A stretch of DNA of 64,000 nucleotides from an uncultured Bacteroidales bacterium (GCA_905234765.1 CAJOIF010000019.1:13610-77609), one strand, 5' to 3'. Positions 54,733 through 63,995 are shown, numbered from the stretch's first letter. Program-made: numbers and translations. Notes: a model not told the origin generated them from the sequence alone.

Positions 54733-55475
54733 AAAAACTCATCCTCATCCGTCACGGAGAAAGTGAATGGAACAAATTGAACCTCTTTACGGGGTGGACC
54801 AATGTTGACCTTTCGGAAAAAGGCGTACAGGAAGCCAAGGAAGCTGGCAAGACGCTGAAAGAGAACGGCTACAAGCCTGAGATATGCTTCACCTCTTACC
54901 TCAAACGCGCCATCAAGACCTTGAACTTGGCTCTCGAAGCCATGGACATGGACTGGCTGCCAGTCTATAAGTCGTGGAGACTCAACGAGAAATCATACGG
55001 CCAGCTGCAAGGTCTCGACAAGAAGATGACCGCCGAGAAATACGGCGACGAGCAAGTGCGTCTGTGGCGCCGTGCCTTCGATGTGCGTCCGCCCGCGTTA
55101 GACATGAACGACCCCAAGAGCCCCCGCATGGACCCGCGCTATGCCGAACTCACCGATGAACAAATCCCGCTCACTGAAGCCCTCTGCGATACCATCGAAC
55201 GTGTGATGCCTTATTACGAGAACAACATCATGAAGGCCTTTGAAGACCACGACCAAGTGTTGGTGGTGGCTCACGGCAATAGCCTACGTGGTGTGGTGAA
55301 GGTGTTGAAAGGCATGAGCAACGACGAAATCATCGCCTTCAACATCCCGACAGGCATTCCGTATGTCTTTGAGTTCGATGACAACATGAAGTTACAAAAG
55401 GATTTCTTCCTCGGTGACCCCGAGAAGGTGGCCGCATTGATGGCGGCTGTAGCCAATCAAGGCAAGGCAAAATAA
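54729..55475 (+). CDS. gpmA: 2,3-bisphosphoglycerate-dependent phosphoglycerate mutase
   Basis: Interconverts 3- and 2-phosphoglycerate in glycolysis. The 248-residue protein has the phosphohistidine motif IRHGESEWNKLNLFTGWTN (His near residue 9), the SYGQLQGLDKKMTAEKYG segment, RRAFDVRPPALD, and the second catalytic His in VVAHGNSLRGVVKVL. Its ATG overlaps the previous stop (ATGA). A strong palindromic terminator overlaps its own stop codon. Confidence 0.97.
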   Translation: MKKLILIRHGESEWNKLNLFTGWTNVDLSEKGVQEAKEAGKTLKENGYKPEICFTSYLKRAIKTLNLALEAMDMDWLPVYKSWRLNEKSYGQLQGLDKKMTAEKYGDEQVRLWRRAFDVRPPALDMNDPKSPRMDPRYAELTDEQIPLTEALCDTIERVMPYYENNIMKAFEDHDQVLVVAHGNSLRGVVKVLKGMSNDEIIAFNIPTGIPYVFEFDDNMKLQKDFFLGDPEKVAALMAAVANQGKAK

Positions 55476-55503
55476 TGGTTTTGGGCAATTGCCCAAAACC
55501 ATT
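55474..55503. terminator. Palindromic terminator between gpmA and the convergent membrane-protein gene
   Basis: A perfect 30-bp palindrome with TGGTTTTGGGCAA arms includes part of the gpmA stop codon and touches the stop of the minus-strand gene. T-rich flanks suit both directions. Confidence 0.8.
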
Positions 55504-56737
55504 ATTTCTTTTTTCTATATTTCAGAATAACAACGAGATACGCCACGGCAACGATGATGAGCAGCAGGGTGCTGACGGCGCGGAAACCTTGGTTGGTGTC
55601 GTGGAACCATTGGCTGTAGTCGAATGATTCGTTGACGAGGCTAGAGAAGTCGTAGATGGCTGAAAAGATGGTCAGGCAGGTCAGGAAGGTGAGGAACTTG
55701 TTGGTTTTTTCCTCAGCGAGCTGGCCTCGTTTCTCCATTTCTTTGCTGATCATCCGATAGAGTTGCTCGTTGTCTTGTTGTGTGTCGAGGCTTTTCTCCA
55801 AAGCATTATTGACCAAGTCAGGTAGGAAGTTGTATGAAATCGAGCTGAAGCTGTAGTCCTGTTCAAACTGGTCGAGTTGTTCTTCCAAGATTTCCACGTC
55901 GACGGTGCGCTTGCGGTAGCAGAGGTTGACCTTGTAGAGGAACACTTTGCGGAAGAGCTGGTAGATATAGATTTTGCCGAAATAGTCTTCCTTCCAGTTG
56001 TTGACAACCCATTCGGGTGTGTCGATGGAAAGCATAGTGAAGGTGTCCAACAAGGCCAGCCCTTTCCAGCCGTTGAAGACGGAGATGCTATGGTCGGACA
56101 TGATACCTTGATAATACTCTTTGCTGTTCATTCCCAATGAGTTGGGTGTATGTTTGGCCAGTGTTCCAGCATCGAAGAGCAAGTAGTCCACATTATCGTT
56201 TTCCAAAGGCTCGGCAAGCGAGATAGCTTGAAACAGCTTGAACTTGTTGCCAGGTTCAATCAGTTGGCAGAGGTTGCCTTGAAGGGTGAGATGGCTTTGG
56301 GTGAGTGTATTATAGATGTCAATAATAGGTTGCAGGGCGGTCTGGGCGAAGTCGGCTTGTAACTCGTTGTAACGTCCGCAGTTGCGGAGGGCGTTGAGGC
56401 AACGGGTCATCAGGTTGAAGTCGGTTTTCTCGAAGTGGATTTCAACGGCAAACAATGTCAGATTGAACGGGGCGCTCCATAGATGCAGGCAGTCGAGCAC
56501 AAACTCAGCTACCTCAGTATCGGAGAATCGTAGCATGCAGGGCTTGCCGATGGCGCGGTCGTGGCGCACCATGTCTTTTGTCATGAAGGAGGCAAATTCA
56601 GGGAAATAGTAGTTCGACAGCTCTTCGCGGTCGGCATCGGAATAACACGCTTGGATCCAGCCTTCGGGGACACGGTTTTTGAGGGATTGCTTGGCGGAGA
56701 AGTAGCCACAGAGGCAAACGGTATTGTTGACCAGCAT
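55502..56737 (-). CDS. Unknown protein with CorA-like C-terminal membrane pair, divergent from the STAND gene
   Basis: A 411-residue protein of no family I recognise. The first 300 residues are soluble mixed alpha/beta (ACYSDADREELSNYYFPEFA, NLTLFAVEIHFEKTDF). A long helix (about 275-345, with LEEQLDQFEQDYSF and MEKRGQLAEEK) leads into two membrane helices (about 345-366 and 386-406) separated by a 20-residue loop, and the end is basic (KYRKKK). This resembles the CorA channel plan, but there is no GMN motif. It is divergent from the HEPN/STAND ATPase with back-to-back promoters, so the two may be one module, for example sensor and membrane effector. Confidence 0.6.
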   Translation of the reverse strand: MLVNNTVCLCGYFSAKQSLKNRVPEGWIQACYSDADREELSNYYFPEFASFMTKDMVRHDRAIGKPCMLRFSDTEVAEFVLDCLHLWSAPFNLTLFAVEIHFEKTDFNLMTRCLNALRNCGRYNELQADFAQTALQPIIDIYNTLTQSHLTLQGNLCQLIEPGNKFKLFQAISLAEPLENDNVDYLLFDAGTLAKHTPNSLGMNSKEYYQGIMSDHSISVFNGWKGLALLDTFTMLSIDTPEWVVNNWKEDYFGKIYIYQLFRKVFLYKVNLCYRKRTVDVEILEEQLDQFEQDYSFSSISYNFLPDLVNNALEKSLDTQQDNEQLYRMISKEMEKRGQLAEEKTNKFLTFLTCLTIFSAIYDFSSLVNESFDYSQWFHDTNQGFRAVSTLLLIIVAVAYLVVILKYRKKK

Positions 56738-56762
56738 AACAGTTCGTTTTTCAAATCGTTGG

Positions 56763-56819
56763 CAAAGTTAGCAAATCTTTGGTTCATTTTAAGGTTATGC
56801 GGAAAAAATGGTATCTTTG
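56763..56819. promoter_or_regulatory. Divergent promoters of the STAND/membrane-protein pair
   Basis: Minus-strand TAACTTTG (56763-56770) serves the membrane protein. Plus-strand TATCTTTG (56812-56819) serves the STAND gene and leaves a leader of only about 8 nt. Confidence 0.7.
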
Positions 56820-56833
56820 CCAAAATTTCGTCC

Positions 56834-59800
56834 ATGAACTATCGGAACTTTCCTTTCACTTTGGCGCATCCCTTGGAGCAGTATGAGGCCCAAAAAGCGG
56901 CAGGCGTCTATTCAAAGGCCATGAACTATGCGCTTGATTTTTTCGAGATTTCGACCCAATACCTTTCCGTAGTGCTGTTAGGACTGATTCGTGAGCATTA
57001 CGAACCGCAAACGGCCAATGCCCATGTCGGTTTTGTGGTAGGGAAAATCGATACCAAACGTCCGCTTTCGTTCGGCGACTGGGCCAATGACATCTTGCCG
57101 CGCACGGCACAAGCGGCGCGTGAACTCATTCCCGACGAGCCATTGACACAAGCGGTGTCGGCCTTGAGCAGCAAGAAACGCAACCTGCTCCTTGGCGGCA
57201 AGAAAGAGGCCAGCATTGTGCAGATTCGCAATGAGTACAAAGGCCACAGCACTACTTTGGCCGAGAGCATCTACATGAATGTGCTTGACGAATTGGAGCC
57301 GAGAATGCAGGAAATGGTGGGGGCATTGGCACCGTTAGTGGAGTATGTGGAGCAGGCGGAGAATGGTCATTTGTTCATTATGCACAATGGCGAGAAGAAA
57401 GCCGACCTGTATCCCGTAGTTCATGCGGATGAAAACGGATATGTGTATGTCTTCCAGTCGCTTAAGGACGAAGAAGTGGCCTTTATCTCGTCGGACGAGC
57501 ATGCCGTCACGATGATTACCGACAAGTTCAATCCCGACTTCGACCAATGGATGCAACGCCTCGTGCCGTCGTTCGACATCGCAAAGGAAGCCAACTGGGA
57601 AGAGCTTCGCGAGCAGATGCGTGAGTATTCTTCCGAGTATTTGCGACATATGTATTCAGAGAAGAAATACAACCAGGAGTTGTTTGTAGAGCGAGAACAA
57701 CTGGGGCGTGCTTTTGTCACTTTCCGCACTTCCGACAGCCGTTTTCTTCCTTTGCCGGGCGATGCGGGGCAAGGCAAGACTACCCAGCTCTGCCACTGGA
57801 CCGAGCAGCTGCTCCATTCCGATGACGGGGTGCTTACTTTTGCCAGTACCGAGTTTGCTACGGGCAATTTGGACCAAAAACTGAGAGACATTTTCGGGTT
57901 GTCATACAAAAAGAGAATGCAACAGTTCTTGTTGGTACTCAACGAGAAAGCCGTGGCAGCAGGTCAACAAATCATCATTTTCTTTGACGCTTTGAACGAG
58001 GTGCTGACTTATCCTGGAACCCCGATGGGAGAAAGCAGTCCCTTGGCTCTTTATAAGGACATTTACGCTCTGTTCGGGATGCATGAACTGACGGCGGTAC
58101 GCATCATCTTCACTTGCCGTAACTATACCTGGCAGAACGAGTTGCGTCCCGAACAGAAGCATCAAGATATGAGTTTGTTCTGTCGAATTGGGGAGGAGGA
58201 GATTGCCGTGAGAAGCTTCACCGACGAGGAGACAGAACGCGCTTATGGCATCTACCACGAGTTGTATCAGATGGAGACACCCTTTGGCCAGTTGGACAGA
58301 AAGAATGTCATCAGAATCAAGAACCCATTGATTCTCAAGATTGTATGTACCAACTATTTGGGAAAGGAACTGCCGACTGAAAACAAAAACTATACTTCGG
58401 TGGCCTTGTTCGAAAAGATGATTGACGACATCCAGCACTCCTACGCGGGTAACCGTCAGATGCAGATCCTGTTTGGCATGGCCGAGGTCTTTTTGCAGGA
58501 TTATGAGAGTGGAAAGGCCCAGGATTCCTTGCTTTTGGACGACTTGAAGAAGGCTCGATTTGCACCGGATTCGCCGTTGCACAAGGTGGCCAACCTGGTC
58601 TATAACGACAAAGGCACGACCATCGCTTTTGAGGAACTGCTCAACAAACCCGAGCGTCCCGTACTGCGCCTCATCAAGGACGAGAAGGTGCAGTTCATCT
58701 ACGAACGTTTCTTGGAGTATATGCTTGCCTTGGTGTATTTCCGTAGGGAGACAGAGGGCAGGGAAGAAGCCATCACGGCGGAGCGCATTGCCGAAACGAT
58801 GAAAGGCGCAGCCCTCAACGAAGTCTTCATGTGCTCGTTGCGCAATGTGCTCATCATGGATTATATGCGCACGGGCAATCCGCAAACCATTATCGACTTG
58901 GCTGGTGACTACAGCGACAATTTCGAAATCCTTACCCTCGTCAGCGACCTGATGAACACCCTTGTGCTTGAGAACTACGAAGCCCAGCTCTTTCCCTTGC
59001 TGCAAGTGCTGTTCACCCATATCAACGATGACCAAAAGAGCAAGGTGGACGAGTACAACCGCGTGTGGAAAGTCATCGAAAAGAACAAGGCCGACGACGA
59101 AACCATCCGAAAATACAACGAACTCTCCGAGTCCATCTTGCCGTTGATGAACCGGAAACGTCTTGCGACAGGCACTTTAATTAATGGTGTGCTGTTCACC
59201 GACTACCACAACGAGAGTTTATACCAAACCGACCCTTATCAGCTGCTTGACACCATCATGGACGACCCGATGATGGAGATTCGTGATAACGCCTCGCTGA
59301 TGGTTTACTACGCTTCCAACAAGACGCACACCAACAGCTATACACCACTGCGTGAGAACATTACGCGGCAAATCGTGCGACATATGTACGACTACATCAA
59401 CGCCACACCTTTGGTAGGCTTGGCCAAGTCGAAGCGCAGAAAACGGGTGATGACCTTCCTTGAGGCGGGCACACGCATCAATGTTTTGCTCATCATCGAC
59501 AAGGTGCTGGAAGGTAAAAACGATGGCGATAGAACAGAAATAAGTCTGATTTTCAATGATATAACAAAAGTGGCCAAACATTTGACGGGCAACTTTACTC
59601 TCATCCGTCTGTTGTTGCCGTTCATCCAAATCGTGATGCGCCGCCAGTTCCTCTTCCAGTCGGACTATGTCAACAATGTCATTGAGTATCAGACTTTCTG
59701 GGAAGATGATGTGGTGCCGAAAGAGAGCGCGGATGGTGCCTGGTGTCGTGCCGACCTGGCCACTGCCGCGTCCTTTGCCTTCCTTTGCTCAAAACAAGGT

Positions 59801-60808
59801 CAGCCCGATGCACCGACATCGGAGGAGTTTAGGCAGTTCATTCCGAAGATCGTTTCTGCTTACCGTACAGGTGACAGCCTCAGTTATCTGACCCTTGAGC
59901 GCATCCTCATCATCGCGGGCGTGGTTGACTATGCCAACGTGCAGCCCGTCATCCAGGAGTTGCGCAGCGGTAGCATTAACGATAGCCCTTGGTTCGACTA
60001 TTCGCAAATGTCGTTCATTTACGTGCTCTACCAACTTGGCTTGAAGATGCCCGAACTGCCGCAAGAGGTAGCCGATATGTTGGAAGAGTGGTGCATCGAC
60101 TGGACGCTGCGCTGCCGAGGCTGGTTCAAGGGGCACAACAGTCACAAAGCCAACTCGAAGCAGCTTTACAAGCGCAATGTGATGACATGGTACGCCATGG
60201 TCTACTGCGCCCGTCACGGCGACGAGCGCGACCCATCGGAGCAAAGCGTCATGGGCTTCCGCAAACTCGTCAACCAAGCTATTGAGACCTGCGACAAGGA
60301 GCTGTTGGTGCATCTGTTGAACAATATTTCCGAGCTTGTCAGCGACTCGGGCTACATTTACACCTCGCTCGACCTCTTGGAAAGCGTGATGAAACAAATT
60401 CCTTCGCAAGCCATTTTGGATGAGTTTGAACAGAATGCCAATCCGCGCTATGCTGAAACCCAAGAATCCATTATTACATTGATTGGCAAGATTTTAGGTA
60501 CGGCTAAAAACTACTTCCCGCTGCAAGTCAATAGTTTCCTGACCAAAGACATCATCAACCTGCCTTTCCCGGGCATCGACAAATACAAGGACGAAATACT
60601 CGGTTACAATCCTGGCGGCGAGCGTCTCTCCGACTTGTTTACACACAAGTTTGGTAACGCATTGATTTATACTTTGATACATGAAGAAGCGGTGGACGAT
60701 GTCGCCGTCAATTCCTTAAAGGCTGCGAGCAAGTCGTCGGGCAGCTACAAGTGGTTTGAGGAGGTCGTCAAAGTCACGCTTAACAAGATGTTTAACCTAC
60801 GATTATAA
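56834..60808 (+). CDS. Large STAND/NACHT-type ATPase with HEPN-like N-terminal domain
   Basis: A 1324-residue signalling ATPase. Residues 15-165 are helical with the conserved LSFGDWANDI (78-87) and an R-N-x4-H motif (R132 to H138, IRNEYKGH), the Rx4-6H pattern of HEPN ribonucleases. Residues 170-300 form a beta-containing linker domain. The NTPase has Walker A GDAGQGKTT (309-317), Walker B IIIFFDALNEV (D385) and an arginine-sensor-like IIFTCRNY. After a winged-helix-like part comes a long helical-repeat region (about 700-1324), the usual sensor arm. The start is ATG 56834, as a longer upstream frame precedes the promoter. Defence against phage is the best guess; it is not a family I can name. 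Confidence 0.75.
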   Translation: MNYRNFPFTLAHPLEQYEAQKAAGVYSKAMNYALDFFEISTQYLSVVLLGLIREHYEPQTANAHVGFVVGKIDTKRPLSFGDWANDILPRTAQAARELIPDEPLTQAVSALSSKKRNLLLGGKKEASIVQIRNEYKGHSTTLAESIYMNVLDELEPRMQEMVGALAPLVEYVEQAENGHLFIMHNGEKKADLYPVVHADENGYVYVFQSLKDEEVAFISSDEHAVTMITDKFNPDFDQWMQRLVPSFDIAKEANWEELREQMREYSSEYLRHMYSEKKYNQELFVEREQLGRAFVTFRTSDSRFLPLPGDAGQGKTTQLCHWTEQLLHSDDGVLTFASTEFATGNLDQKLRDIFGLSYKKRMQQFLLVLNEKAVAAGQQIIIFFDALNEVLTYPGTPMGESSPLALYKDIYALFGMHELTAVRIIFTCRNYTWQNELRPEQKHQDMSLFCRIGEEEIAVRSFTDEETERAYGIYHELYQMETPFGQLDRKNVIRIKNPLILKIVCTNYLGKELPTENKNYTSVALFEKMIDDIQHSYAGNRQMQILFGMAEVFLQDYESGKAQDSLLLDDLKKARFAPDSPLHKVANLVYNDKGTTIAFEELLNKPERPVLRLIKDEKVQFIYERFLEYMLALVYFRRETEGREEAITAERIAETMKGAALNEVFMCSLRNVLIMDYMRTGNPQTIIDLAGDYSDNFEILTLVSDLMNTLVLENYEAQLFPLLQVLFTHINDDQKSKVDEYNRVWKVIEKNKADDETIRKYNELSESILPLMNRKRLATGTLINGVLFTDYHNESLYQTDPYQLLDTIMDDPMMEIRDNASLMVYYASNKTHTNSYTPLRENITRQIVRHMYDYINATPLVGLAKSKRRKRVMTFLEAGTRINVLLIIDKVLEGKNDGDRTEISLIFNDITKVAKHLTGNFTLIRLLLPFIQIVMRRQFLFQSDYVNNVIEYQTFWEDDVVPKESADGAWCRADLATAASFAFLCSKQGQPDAPTSEEFRQFIPKIVSAYRTGDSLSYLTLERILIIAGVVDYANVQPVIQELRSGSINDSPWFDYSQMSFIYVLYQLGLKMPELPQEVADMLEEWCIDWTLRCRGWFKGHNSHKANSKQLYKRNVMTWYAMVYCARHGDERDPSEQSVMGFRKLVNQAIETCDKELLVHLLNNISELVSDSGYIYTSLDLLESVMKQIPSQAILDEFEQNANPRYAETQESIITLIGKILGTAKNYFPLQVNSFLTKDIINLPFPGIDKYKDEILGYNPGGERLSDLFTHKFGNALIYTLIHEEAVDDVAVNSLKAASKSSGSYKWFEEVVKVTLNKMFNLRL

Positions 60809-60811
60809 CAA

Positions 60812-61618
60812 ATGTTCCACAATTGTAAACTAACCTTTATTTTTGCAATCGTTTTAACCATTAGTGCATGTTCCTGCAATAAAGACATGAATACGACCTC
60901 AAACAATCATCCGCTTATCGTTGCCCATCGTGGAGGGGCTGGTCTTGGCATGGAGAACAGTCTTTCGTGCATTGAAAAAGGTATTGCTGCGGGTGCCGAT
61001 ATGATTGAAATTGACATTCACCTCACCGCCGACGGTCGAATCGTGGTGTGCCATGACCGCACCATTAACCGCACTACCAACGGCAAGGGTAGAATCGCCA
61101 AAATGACGCTGACAGAAATCCAACAGTTTCGACTGCTTGATAAAGGCCGAAAGCCTTCGAACGAGACCTTGCCTACCCTTGAGCAGGTGTTGGAATTGTG
61201 TAAAGGCCGTTGTCGTATGCTGATTGAGATAAAAAAAAGAAAAGGCTTATATGAAGGCATTGAGGTTTTGGCCGACAGCCTTGTCAAACAATACGGGATG
61301 CAGGATCAAGTAGTGTTTCAGTCGTTCAACGACGAGGTGCTGTTCAAATTACACGAAATCGACCCAACGTTGCGGCTTGAGAAGCTGTTGTTCTACAAGT
61401 CTGGTGGTCATGTCTTTGATGGCGCGTTCGCTTCGTATTCCGCCGAGAAATATGATTTTATAGCCTCGTTCAACATCTGCAAATTCTTTGTCACGAAGCG
61501 TTTCATCCGCAAGATGCATGAGGCAGGTAAGGAAGTCAAGGTGTGGACGGTCAATAAGCCGAAGAAGACACTGGCTGGTGTCGACGGCATCATCACCAAT
61601 CGCCCGGACTTGTTTTAG
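60812..61618 (+). CDS. Glycerophosphodiester phosphodiesterase, lipoprotein
   Basis: Cleaves glycerophosphodiesters from phospholipid breakdown to glycerol-3-phosphate and an alcohol. The 268 residues start with a lipoprotein-like signal (FAIVLTISACSC) and carry the GDPD motifs LIVAHRGGAG, GMENSL, EIDIHLTADGRIVVCHD and KTLAGVDGIITNRP. The start is 3 bp after the STAND gene's stop, so it may be co-transcribed with it, though no functional link is obvious. Its stop overlaps the convergent barrel gene by 4 bp. Confidence 0.93.
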   Translation: MFHNCKLTFIFAIVLTISACSCNKDMNTTSNNHPLIVAHRGGAGLGMENSLSCIEKGIAAGADMIEIDIHLTADGRIVVCHDRTINRTTNGKGRIAKMTLTEIQQFRLLDKGRKPSNETLPTLEQVLELCKGRCRMLIEIKKRKGLYEGIEVLADSLVKQYGMQDQVVFQSFNDEVLFKLHEIDPTLRLEKLLFYKSGGHVFDGAFASYSAEKYDFIASFNICKFFVTKRFIRKMHEAGKEVKVWTVNKPKKTLAGVDGIITNRPDLF

Positions 61619-62991
61619 AAAACGTAATTAAACCCAACAAAAGCCTTCAGTTTTTCGCCGTCGCGTTTGTCTAAGGCTTTGCCTAGGTCGACCGACACGA
61701 TGAGATTGCGGTTCATGATGAGTTTCAGGCCACTACCTGCGCTCATGTGGATGCTTTCGTTGTCGCCGCTATAGTAGATTTTCTCTGCTTTTTCGTCGGC
61801 GGAAAGTGATTCTTCGTATTTCTTTTGTTCCTCCAACATCTTATCCTCTCTGAACTTCTGTGTCACCATACCTGCGTCAAAGAAAGGATTGAGGGCTACT
61901 TGCCAGTTTTGGTTGATGAACTTAAAGCCCACGATGCGCCAGCGCATTTCCACGTTGGCAAAGGCAAAGCCCTCGCCGAGTACGCCGTTGCGGTTGACGC
62001 CACGCATGGTGACGGCACCGCCCAAACCTTCCGTGTACATCTTCTGGAAGAACATGGTATTCAAGTTGTTGATCATATACCATGGGGTTTCGCCCACGAT
62101 GCGGTTTTGGGCACCGAGACGGTAGGCAAAGGTCAGTTTGTCTTTATACAGCGGGATGTAATGTCTCCACAGGAAAGTGAATGATAGGTTGCTGTAGCCC
62201 TTGTTGTCGATAAGGTCAGGAGCGCCTACCAAGGTGGCTTCGGTGTAGATGCCACGTGTGGGGTCGCTGTTGTGGTCGCGGCTGTCGTAAATCATGCCGA
62301 GGCGGATTTGTGTGGTGTTGCCGCCATGGGCCGTCACACTGTCGATGATGCCGGCTTTCACGTAACTCTCATAAAGTGTAGGTTCTTGGCCGGCATATTT
62401 ATCCATTTTCACTGTGTCGATGGGCGCAATGGCGGTATTGTAGTATGCCAAACCAGCCGTCCAGTAGAGGTTCTTTACGCCGAAGAACGGGCGTTGCATG
62501 CTGCCCACAAAACGGAATTGTTTGCGGTCGAGGAAGTGGTAGCCGCTCTTGAAATCCTCGGGGTTATCAGGGCTGATATTGGGGTCGAAGGCGCTGGCCT
62601 CGTAGCCATTGAAGCCGAAGAACTCGTATTTGTTGGCATAGAAATAGGTCACGTCGAAGAAGAGTTTAGTGTCTTTGACGACATAGGGCATGTCGCTATA
62701 GAAGCGGAATACGCCAGAGCCTTTTGTATAGCGTGAGGCCTCCACGTTGAATTTGTAGTTATAACGGGGATAGCGCGAGCCATCACCATAGTTGAAAATG
62801 TCGCAAGTCACGCCATATTGGAAACCCAAATCGGCATCGAAACCCACCACGGGCAGCGGACCGAAGTTCCAGCCTTTCTTGATGATTTCGCCCTTTTCGT
62901 TATAGGTCTTTTCCTTCTTGGTTTTCTTTTCTTGAGCCATGCCGCCCACTGCCAACAGCAGGGCAAGCATTAGGAGTAGTGTTTTTTTCAT
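61615..62991 (-). CDS. Outer-membrane surface-antigen (BamA/TamA-type) barrel
   Basis: A 458-residue outer-membrane protein. The signal peptide (1-19) is followed by a short Lys/Glu-rich stretch and GWNFGPLPVVGFDADLGFQY, a start shared by a Bacteroidota family of D15-like proteins. The barrel has family marks LRLGMIYDSRDHNSDPTRGIY, GAVTMRGVNRNGVLG (loop-6-type RG motif region) and an aromatic end (FVGFNYVF). No POTRA domains are seen, so it is not BamA itself; the function is unknown. A charged insertion (EDKMLEEQKKYEESLSADEK) lies near residue 380. The leader contains a palindromic repeat. Confidence 0.82.
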   Translation of the reverse strand: MKKTLLLMLALLLAVGGMAQEKKTKKEKTYNEKGEIIKKGWNFGPLPVVGFDADLGFQYGVTCDIFNYGDGSRYPRYNYKFNVEASRYTKGSGVFRFYSDMPYVVKDTKLFFDVTYFYANKYEFFGFNGYEASAFDPNISPDNPEDFKSGYHFLDRKQFRFVGSMQRPFFGVKNLYWTAGLAYYNTAIAPIDTVKMDKYAGQEPTLYESYVKAGIIDSVTAHGGNTTQIRLGMIYDSRDHNSDPTRGIYTEATLVGAPDLIDNKGYSNLSFTFLWRHYIPLYKDKLTFAYRLGAQNRIVGETPWYMINNLNTMFFQKMYTEGLGGAVTMRGVNRNGVLGEGFAFANVEMRWRIVGFKFINQNWQVALNPFFDAGMVTQKFREDKMLEEQKKYEESLSADEKAEKIYYSGDNESIHMSAGSGLKLIMNRNLIVSVDLGKALDKRDGEKLKAFVGFNYVF

Positions 62992-63042
62992 ATTGATGAT
63001 ATTGATATACTTCTAATTCTAGAGTTAACCACTCTCTTATAG

Positions 63043-63128
63043 CGTCATTGCGGGCTTGACCCGCAATCTCCTAAGCGATAGGGACACCCTTTTGCGTAGG
63101 AGATGGCGGATGTTCCTCCGCCATGACG
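63043..63128. repeat. REP-like three-hairpin palindromic element
   Basis: Outer arms CGTCAT and ATGACG enclose three stem pairs: TTGCGGG/CCCGCAA, ATCTCCTA/TAGGAGAT and ATGGCGG/CCGCCAT. Together they could fold as a cloverleaf. It lies in the predicted 160-nt leader of the barrel gene (promoter at 63156). Confidence 0.75.
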
Positions 63129-63155
63129 ATAAGGCTTGAGGATACACTCAAGGTG

Positions 63156-63203
63156 CAAAAATAGTTTTTTTATCAACATTAGCGAAAAAAAGTGCTATTT
63201 TTG
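63156..63203. promoter_or_regulatory. Divergent promoters for the barrel gene and mntP
   Basis: Minus-strand TATTTTTG (63156-63163) faces the barrel gene and plus-strand TATTTTTG (63196-63203) faces mntP. Confidence 0.65.
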
Positions 63204-63221
63204 CCGCTTAAAATCAGCAAA

Positions 63222-63778
63222 ATGACCTTCGTTGAGCTACTCCTCATTGCCATAGGCCTTTCTCGGTCTCCATCTGCAAGGGCTTGACCACAAAAAGGTT
63301 CTCGTGGCGCATGGCCTTGGTGTGTGGTCTTTGGTTTGGCTTATTCCAAGCCTTGATGCCTACCATCGGATATTTCTTGGGGGCACAATTTCAGGAAATG
63401 ATTGAAGCTTACGACCATTGGATTACCTTTGGCCTGCTCGGTCTCATTGGTGCCAACATGATTCGGGAAGCTTTGTCGAAAAAGGGAGAGGAGTCATCCA
63501 ACGCAGCGCTTGATTTCAAGACCATGTTCCTGTTGGCCATCGCCACCAGCATCGATGCTTTAGCCGTAGGCGTTTCGTTTGCTTGTATTCAGGTGGAATT
63601 GTGGTCATCGGTGCTCGTCATCGGTTCGACCACTTTTGTTTTCTCTGCCTTGGGTGTGAAAATCGGTAATGTGTTCGGTTCCAAATATGAGAAATCGGCA
63701 GGGATTGTCGGTGGCATCATTCTGATTCTCATCGGATTGAAAATCCTTTTGGAACATTTGGGCATCATTGGATTTTGA
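63222..63778 (+). pseudogene. mntP: Manganese efflux pump MntP, frameshifted near the N-terminus
   Basis: A six-helix inner-membrane Mn2+ exporter. The ATG frame reads MTFVELLLIAIGLS and then leaves the family sequence at 63263. From about 63265 another frame reads VSICKGLTTKRFSWRMALV to the end, including LLAIATSIDALAVGVSFAC, the second Asp-containing signature. Family members have MDAFAVS at the break, the first signature with its transport Asp. A 13-nt gap explains both the lost residues and the frame, giving 189 residues. It may be an assembly gap or a real null allele. Confidence 0.82.
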
Positions 63779-63898
63779 AGGCTTAGATTCCACCTTACGC
63801 ACGAGCCTTCGCTGGAATGACATGCCTTCAAAAGAGCAGTTTTCTCCATTTTTCAAAAAAACTGACCAACATTTTGCACACCATATCAAAATATTGTG

Positions 63899-63906
63899 TA
63901 CTTTTG
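63899..63906 (+). promoter_or_regulatory. -7 box for tRNA-Pro(CGG)
   Basis: TACTTTTG fits TAnnTTTG, 15 bp before the tRNA 5' end. Confidence 0.7.
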
Positions 63907-63921
63907 CAGCGCAAAACGGTT

Positions 63922-63995
63922 CGGGATGTAGCGCAGCCCGGTAGCGCGCTTCGTTCGGGACGAAGAGGCCGCAAGTTCGAATCTTGTCATCCCGA
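63922..63995 (+). tRNA. tRNA-Pro, anticodon CGG
   Basis: A 7-bp acceptor stem (CGGGATG with CATCCCG), anticodon stem CTTCG/CGAAG with loop TTCGGGA (anticodon CGG at 34-36), and a T arm with loop TTCGAAT are clear. The discriminator is A and no CCA is encoded. It reads the CCG codon and complements the GGG isoacceptor at 1568. Confidence 0.95.

Noticed and set aside
57902..59035. A 377-residue open frame antisense to the STAND gene
   Set aside because: The sense frame has clear ATPase motifs. The antisense frame shows no motif and begins inside the gene.
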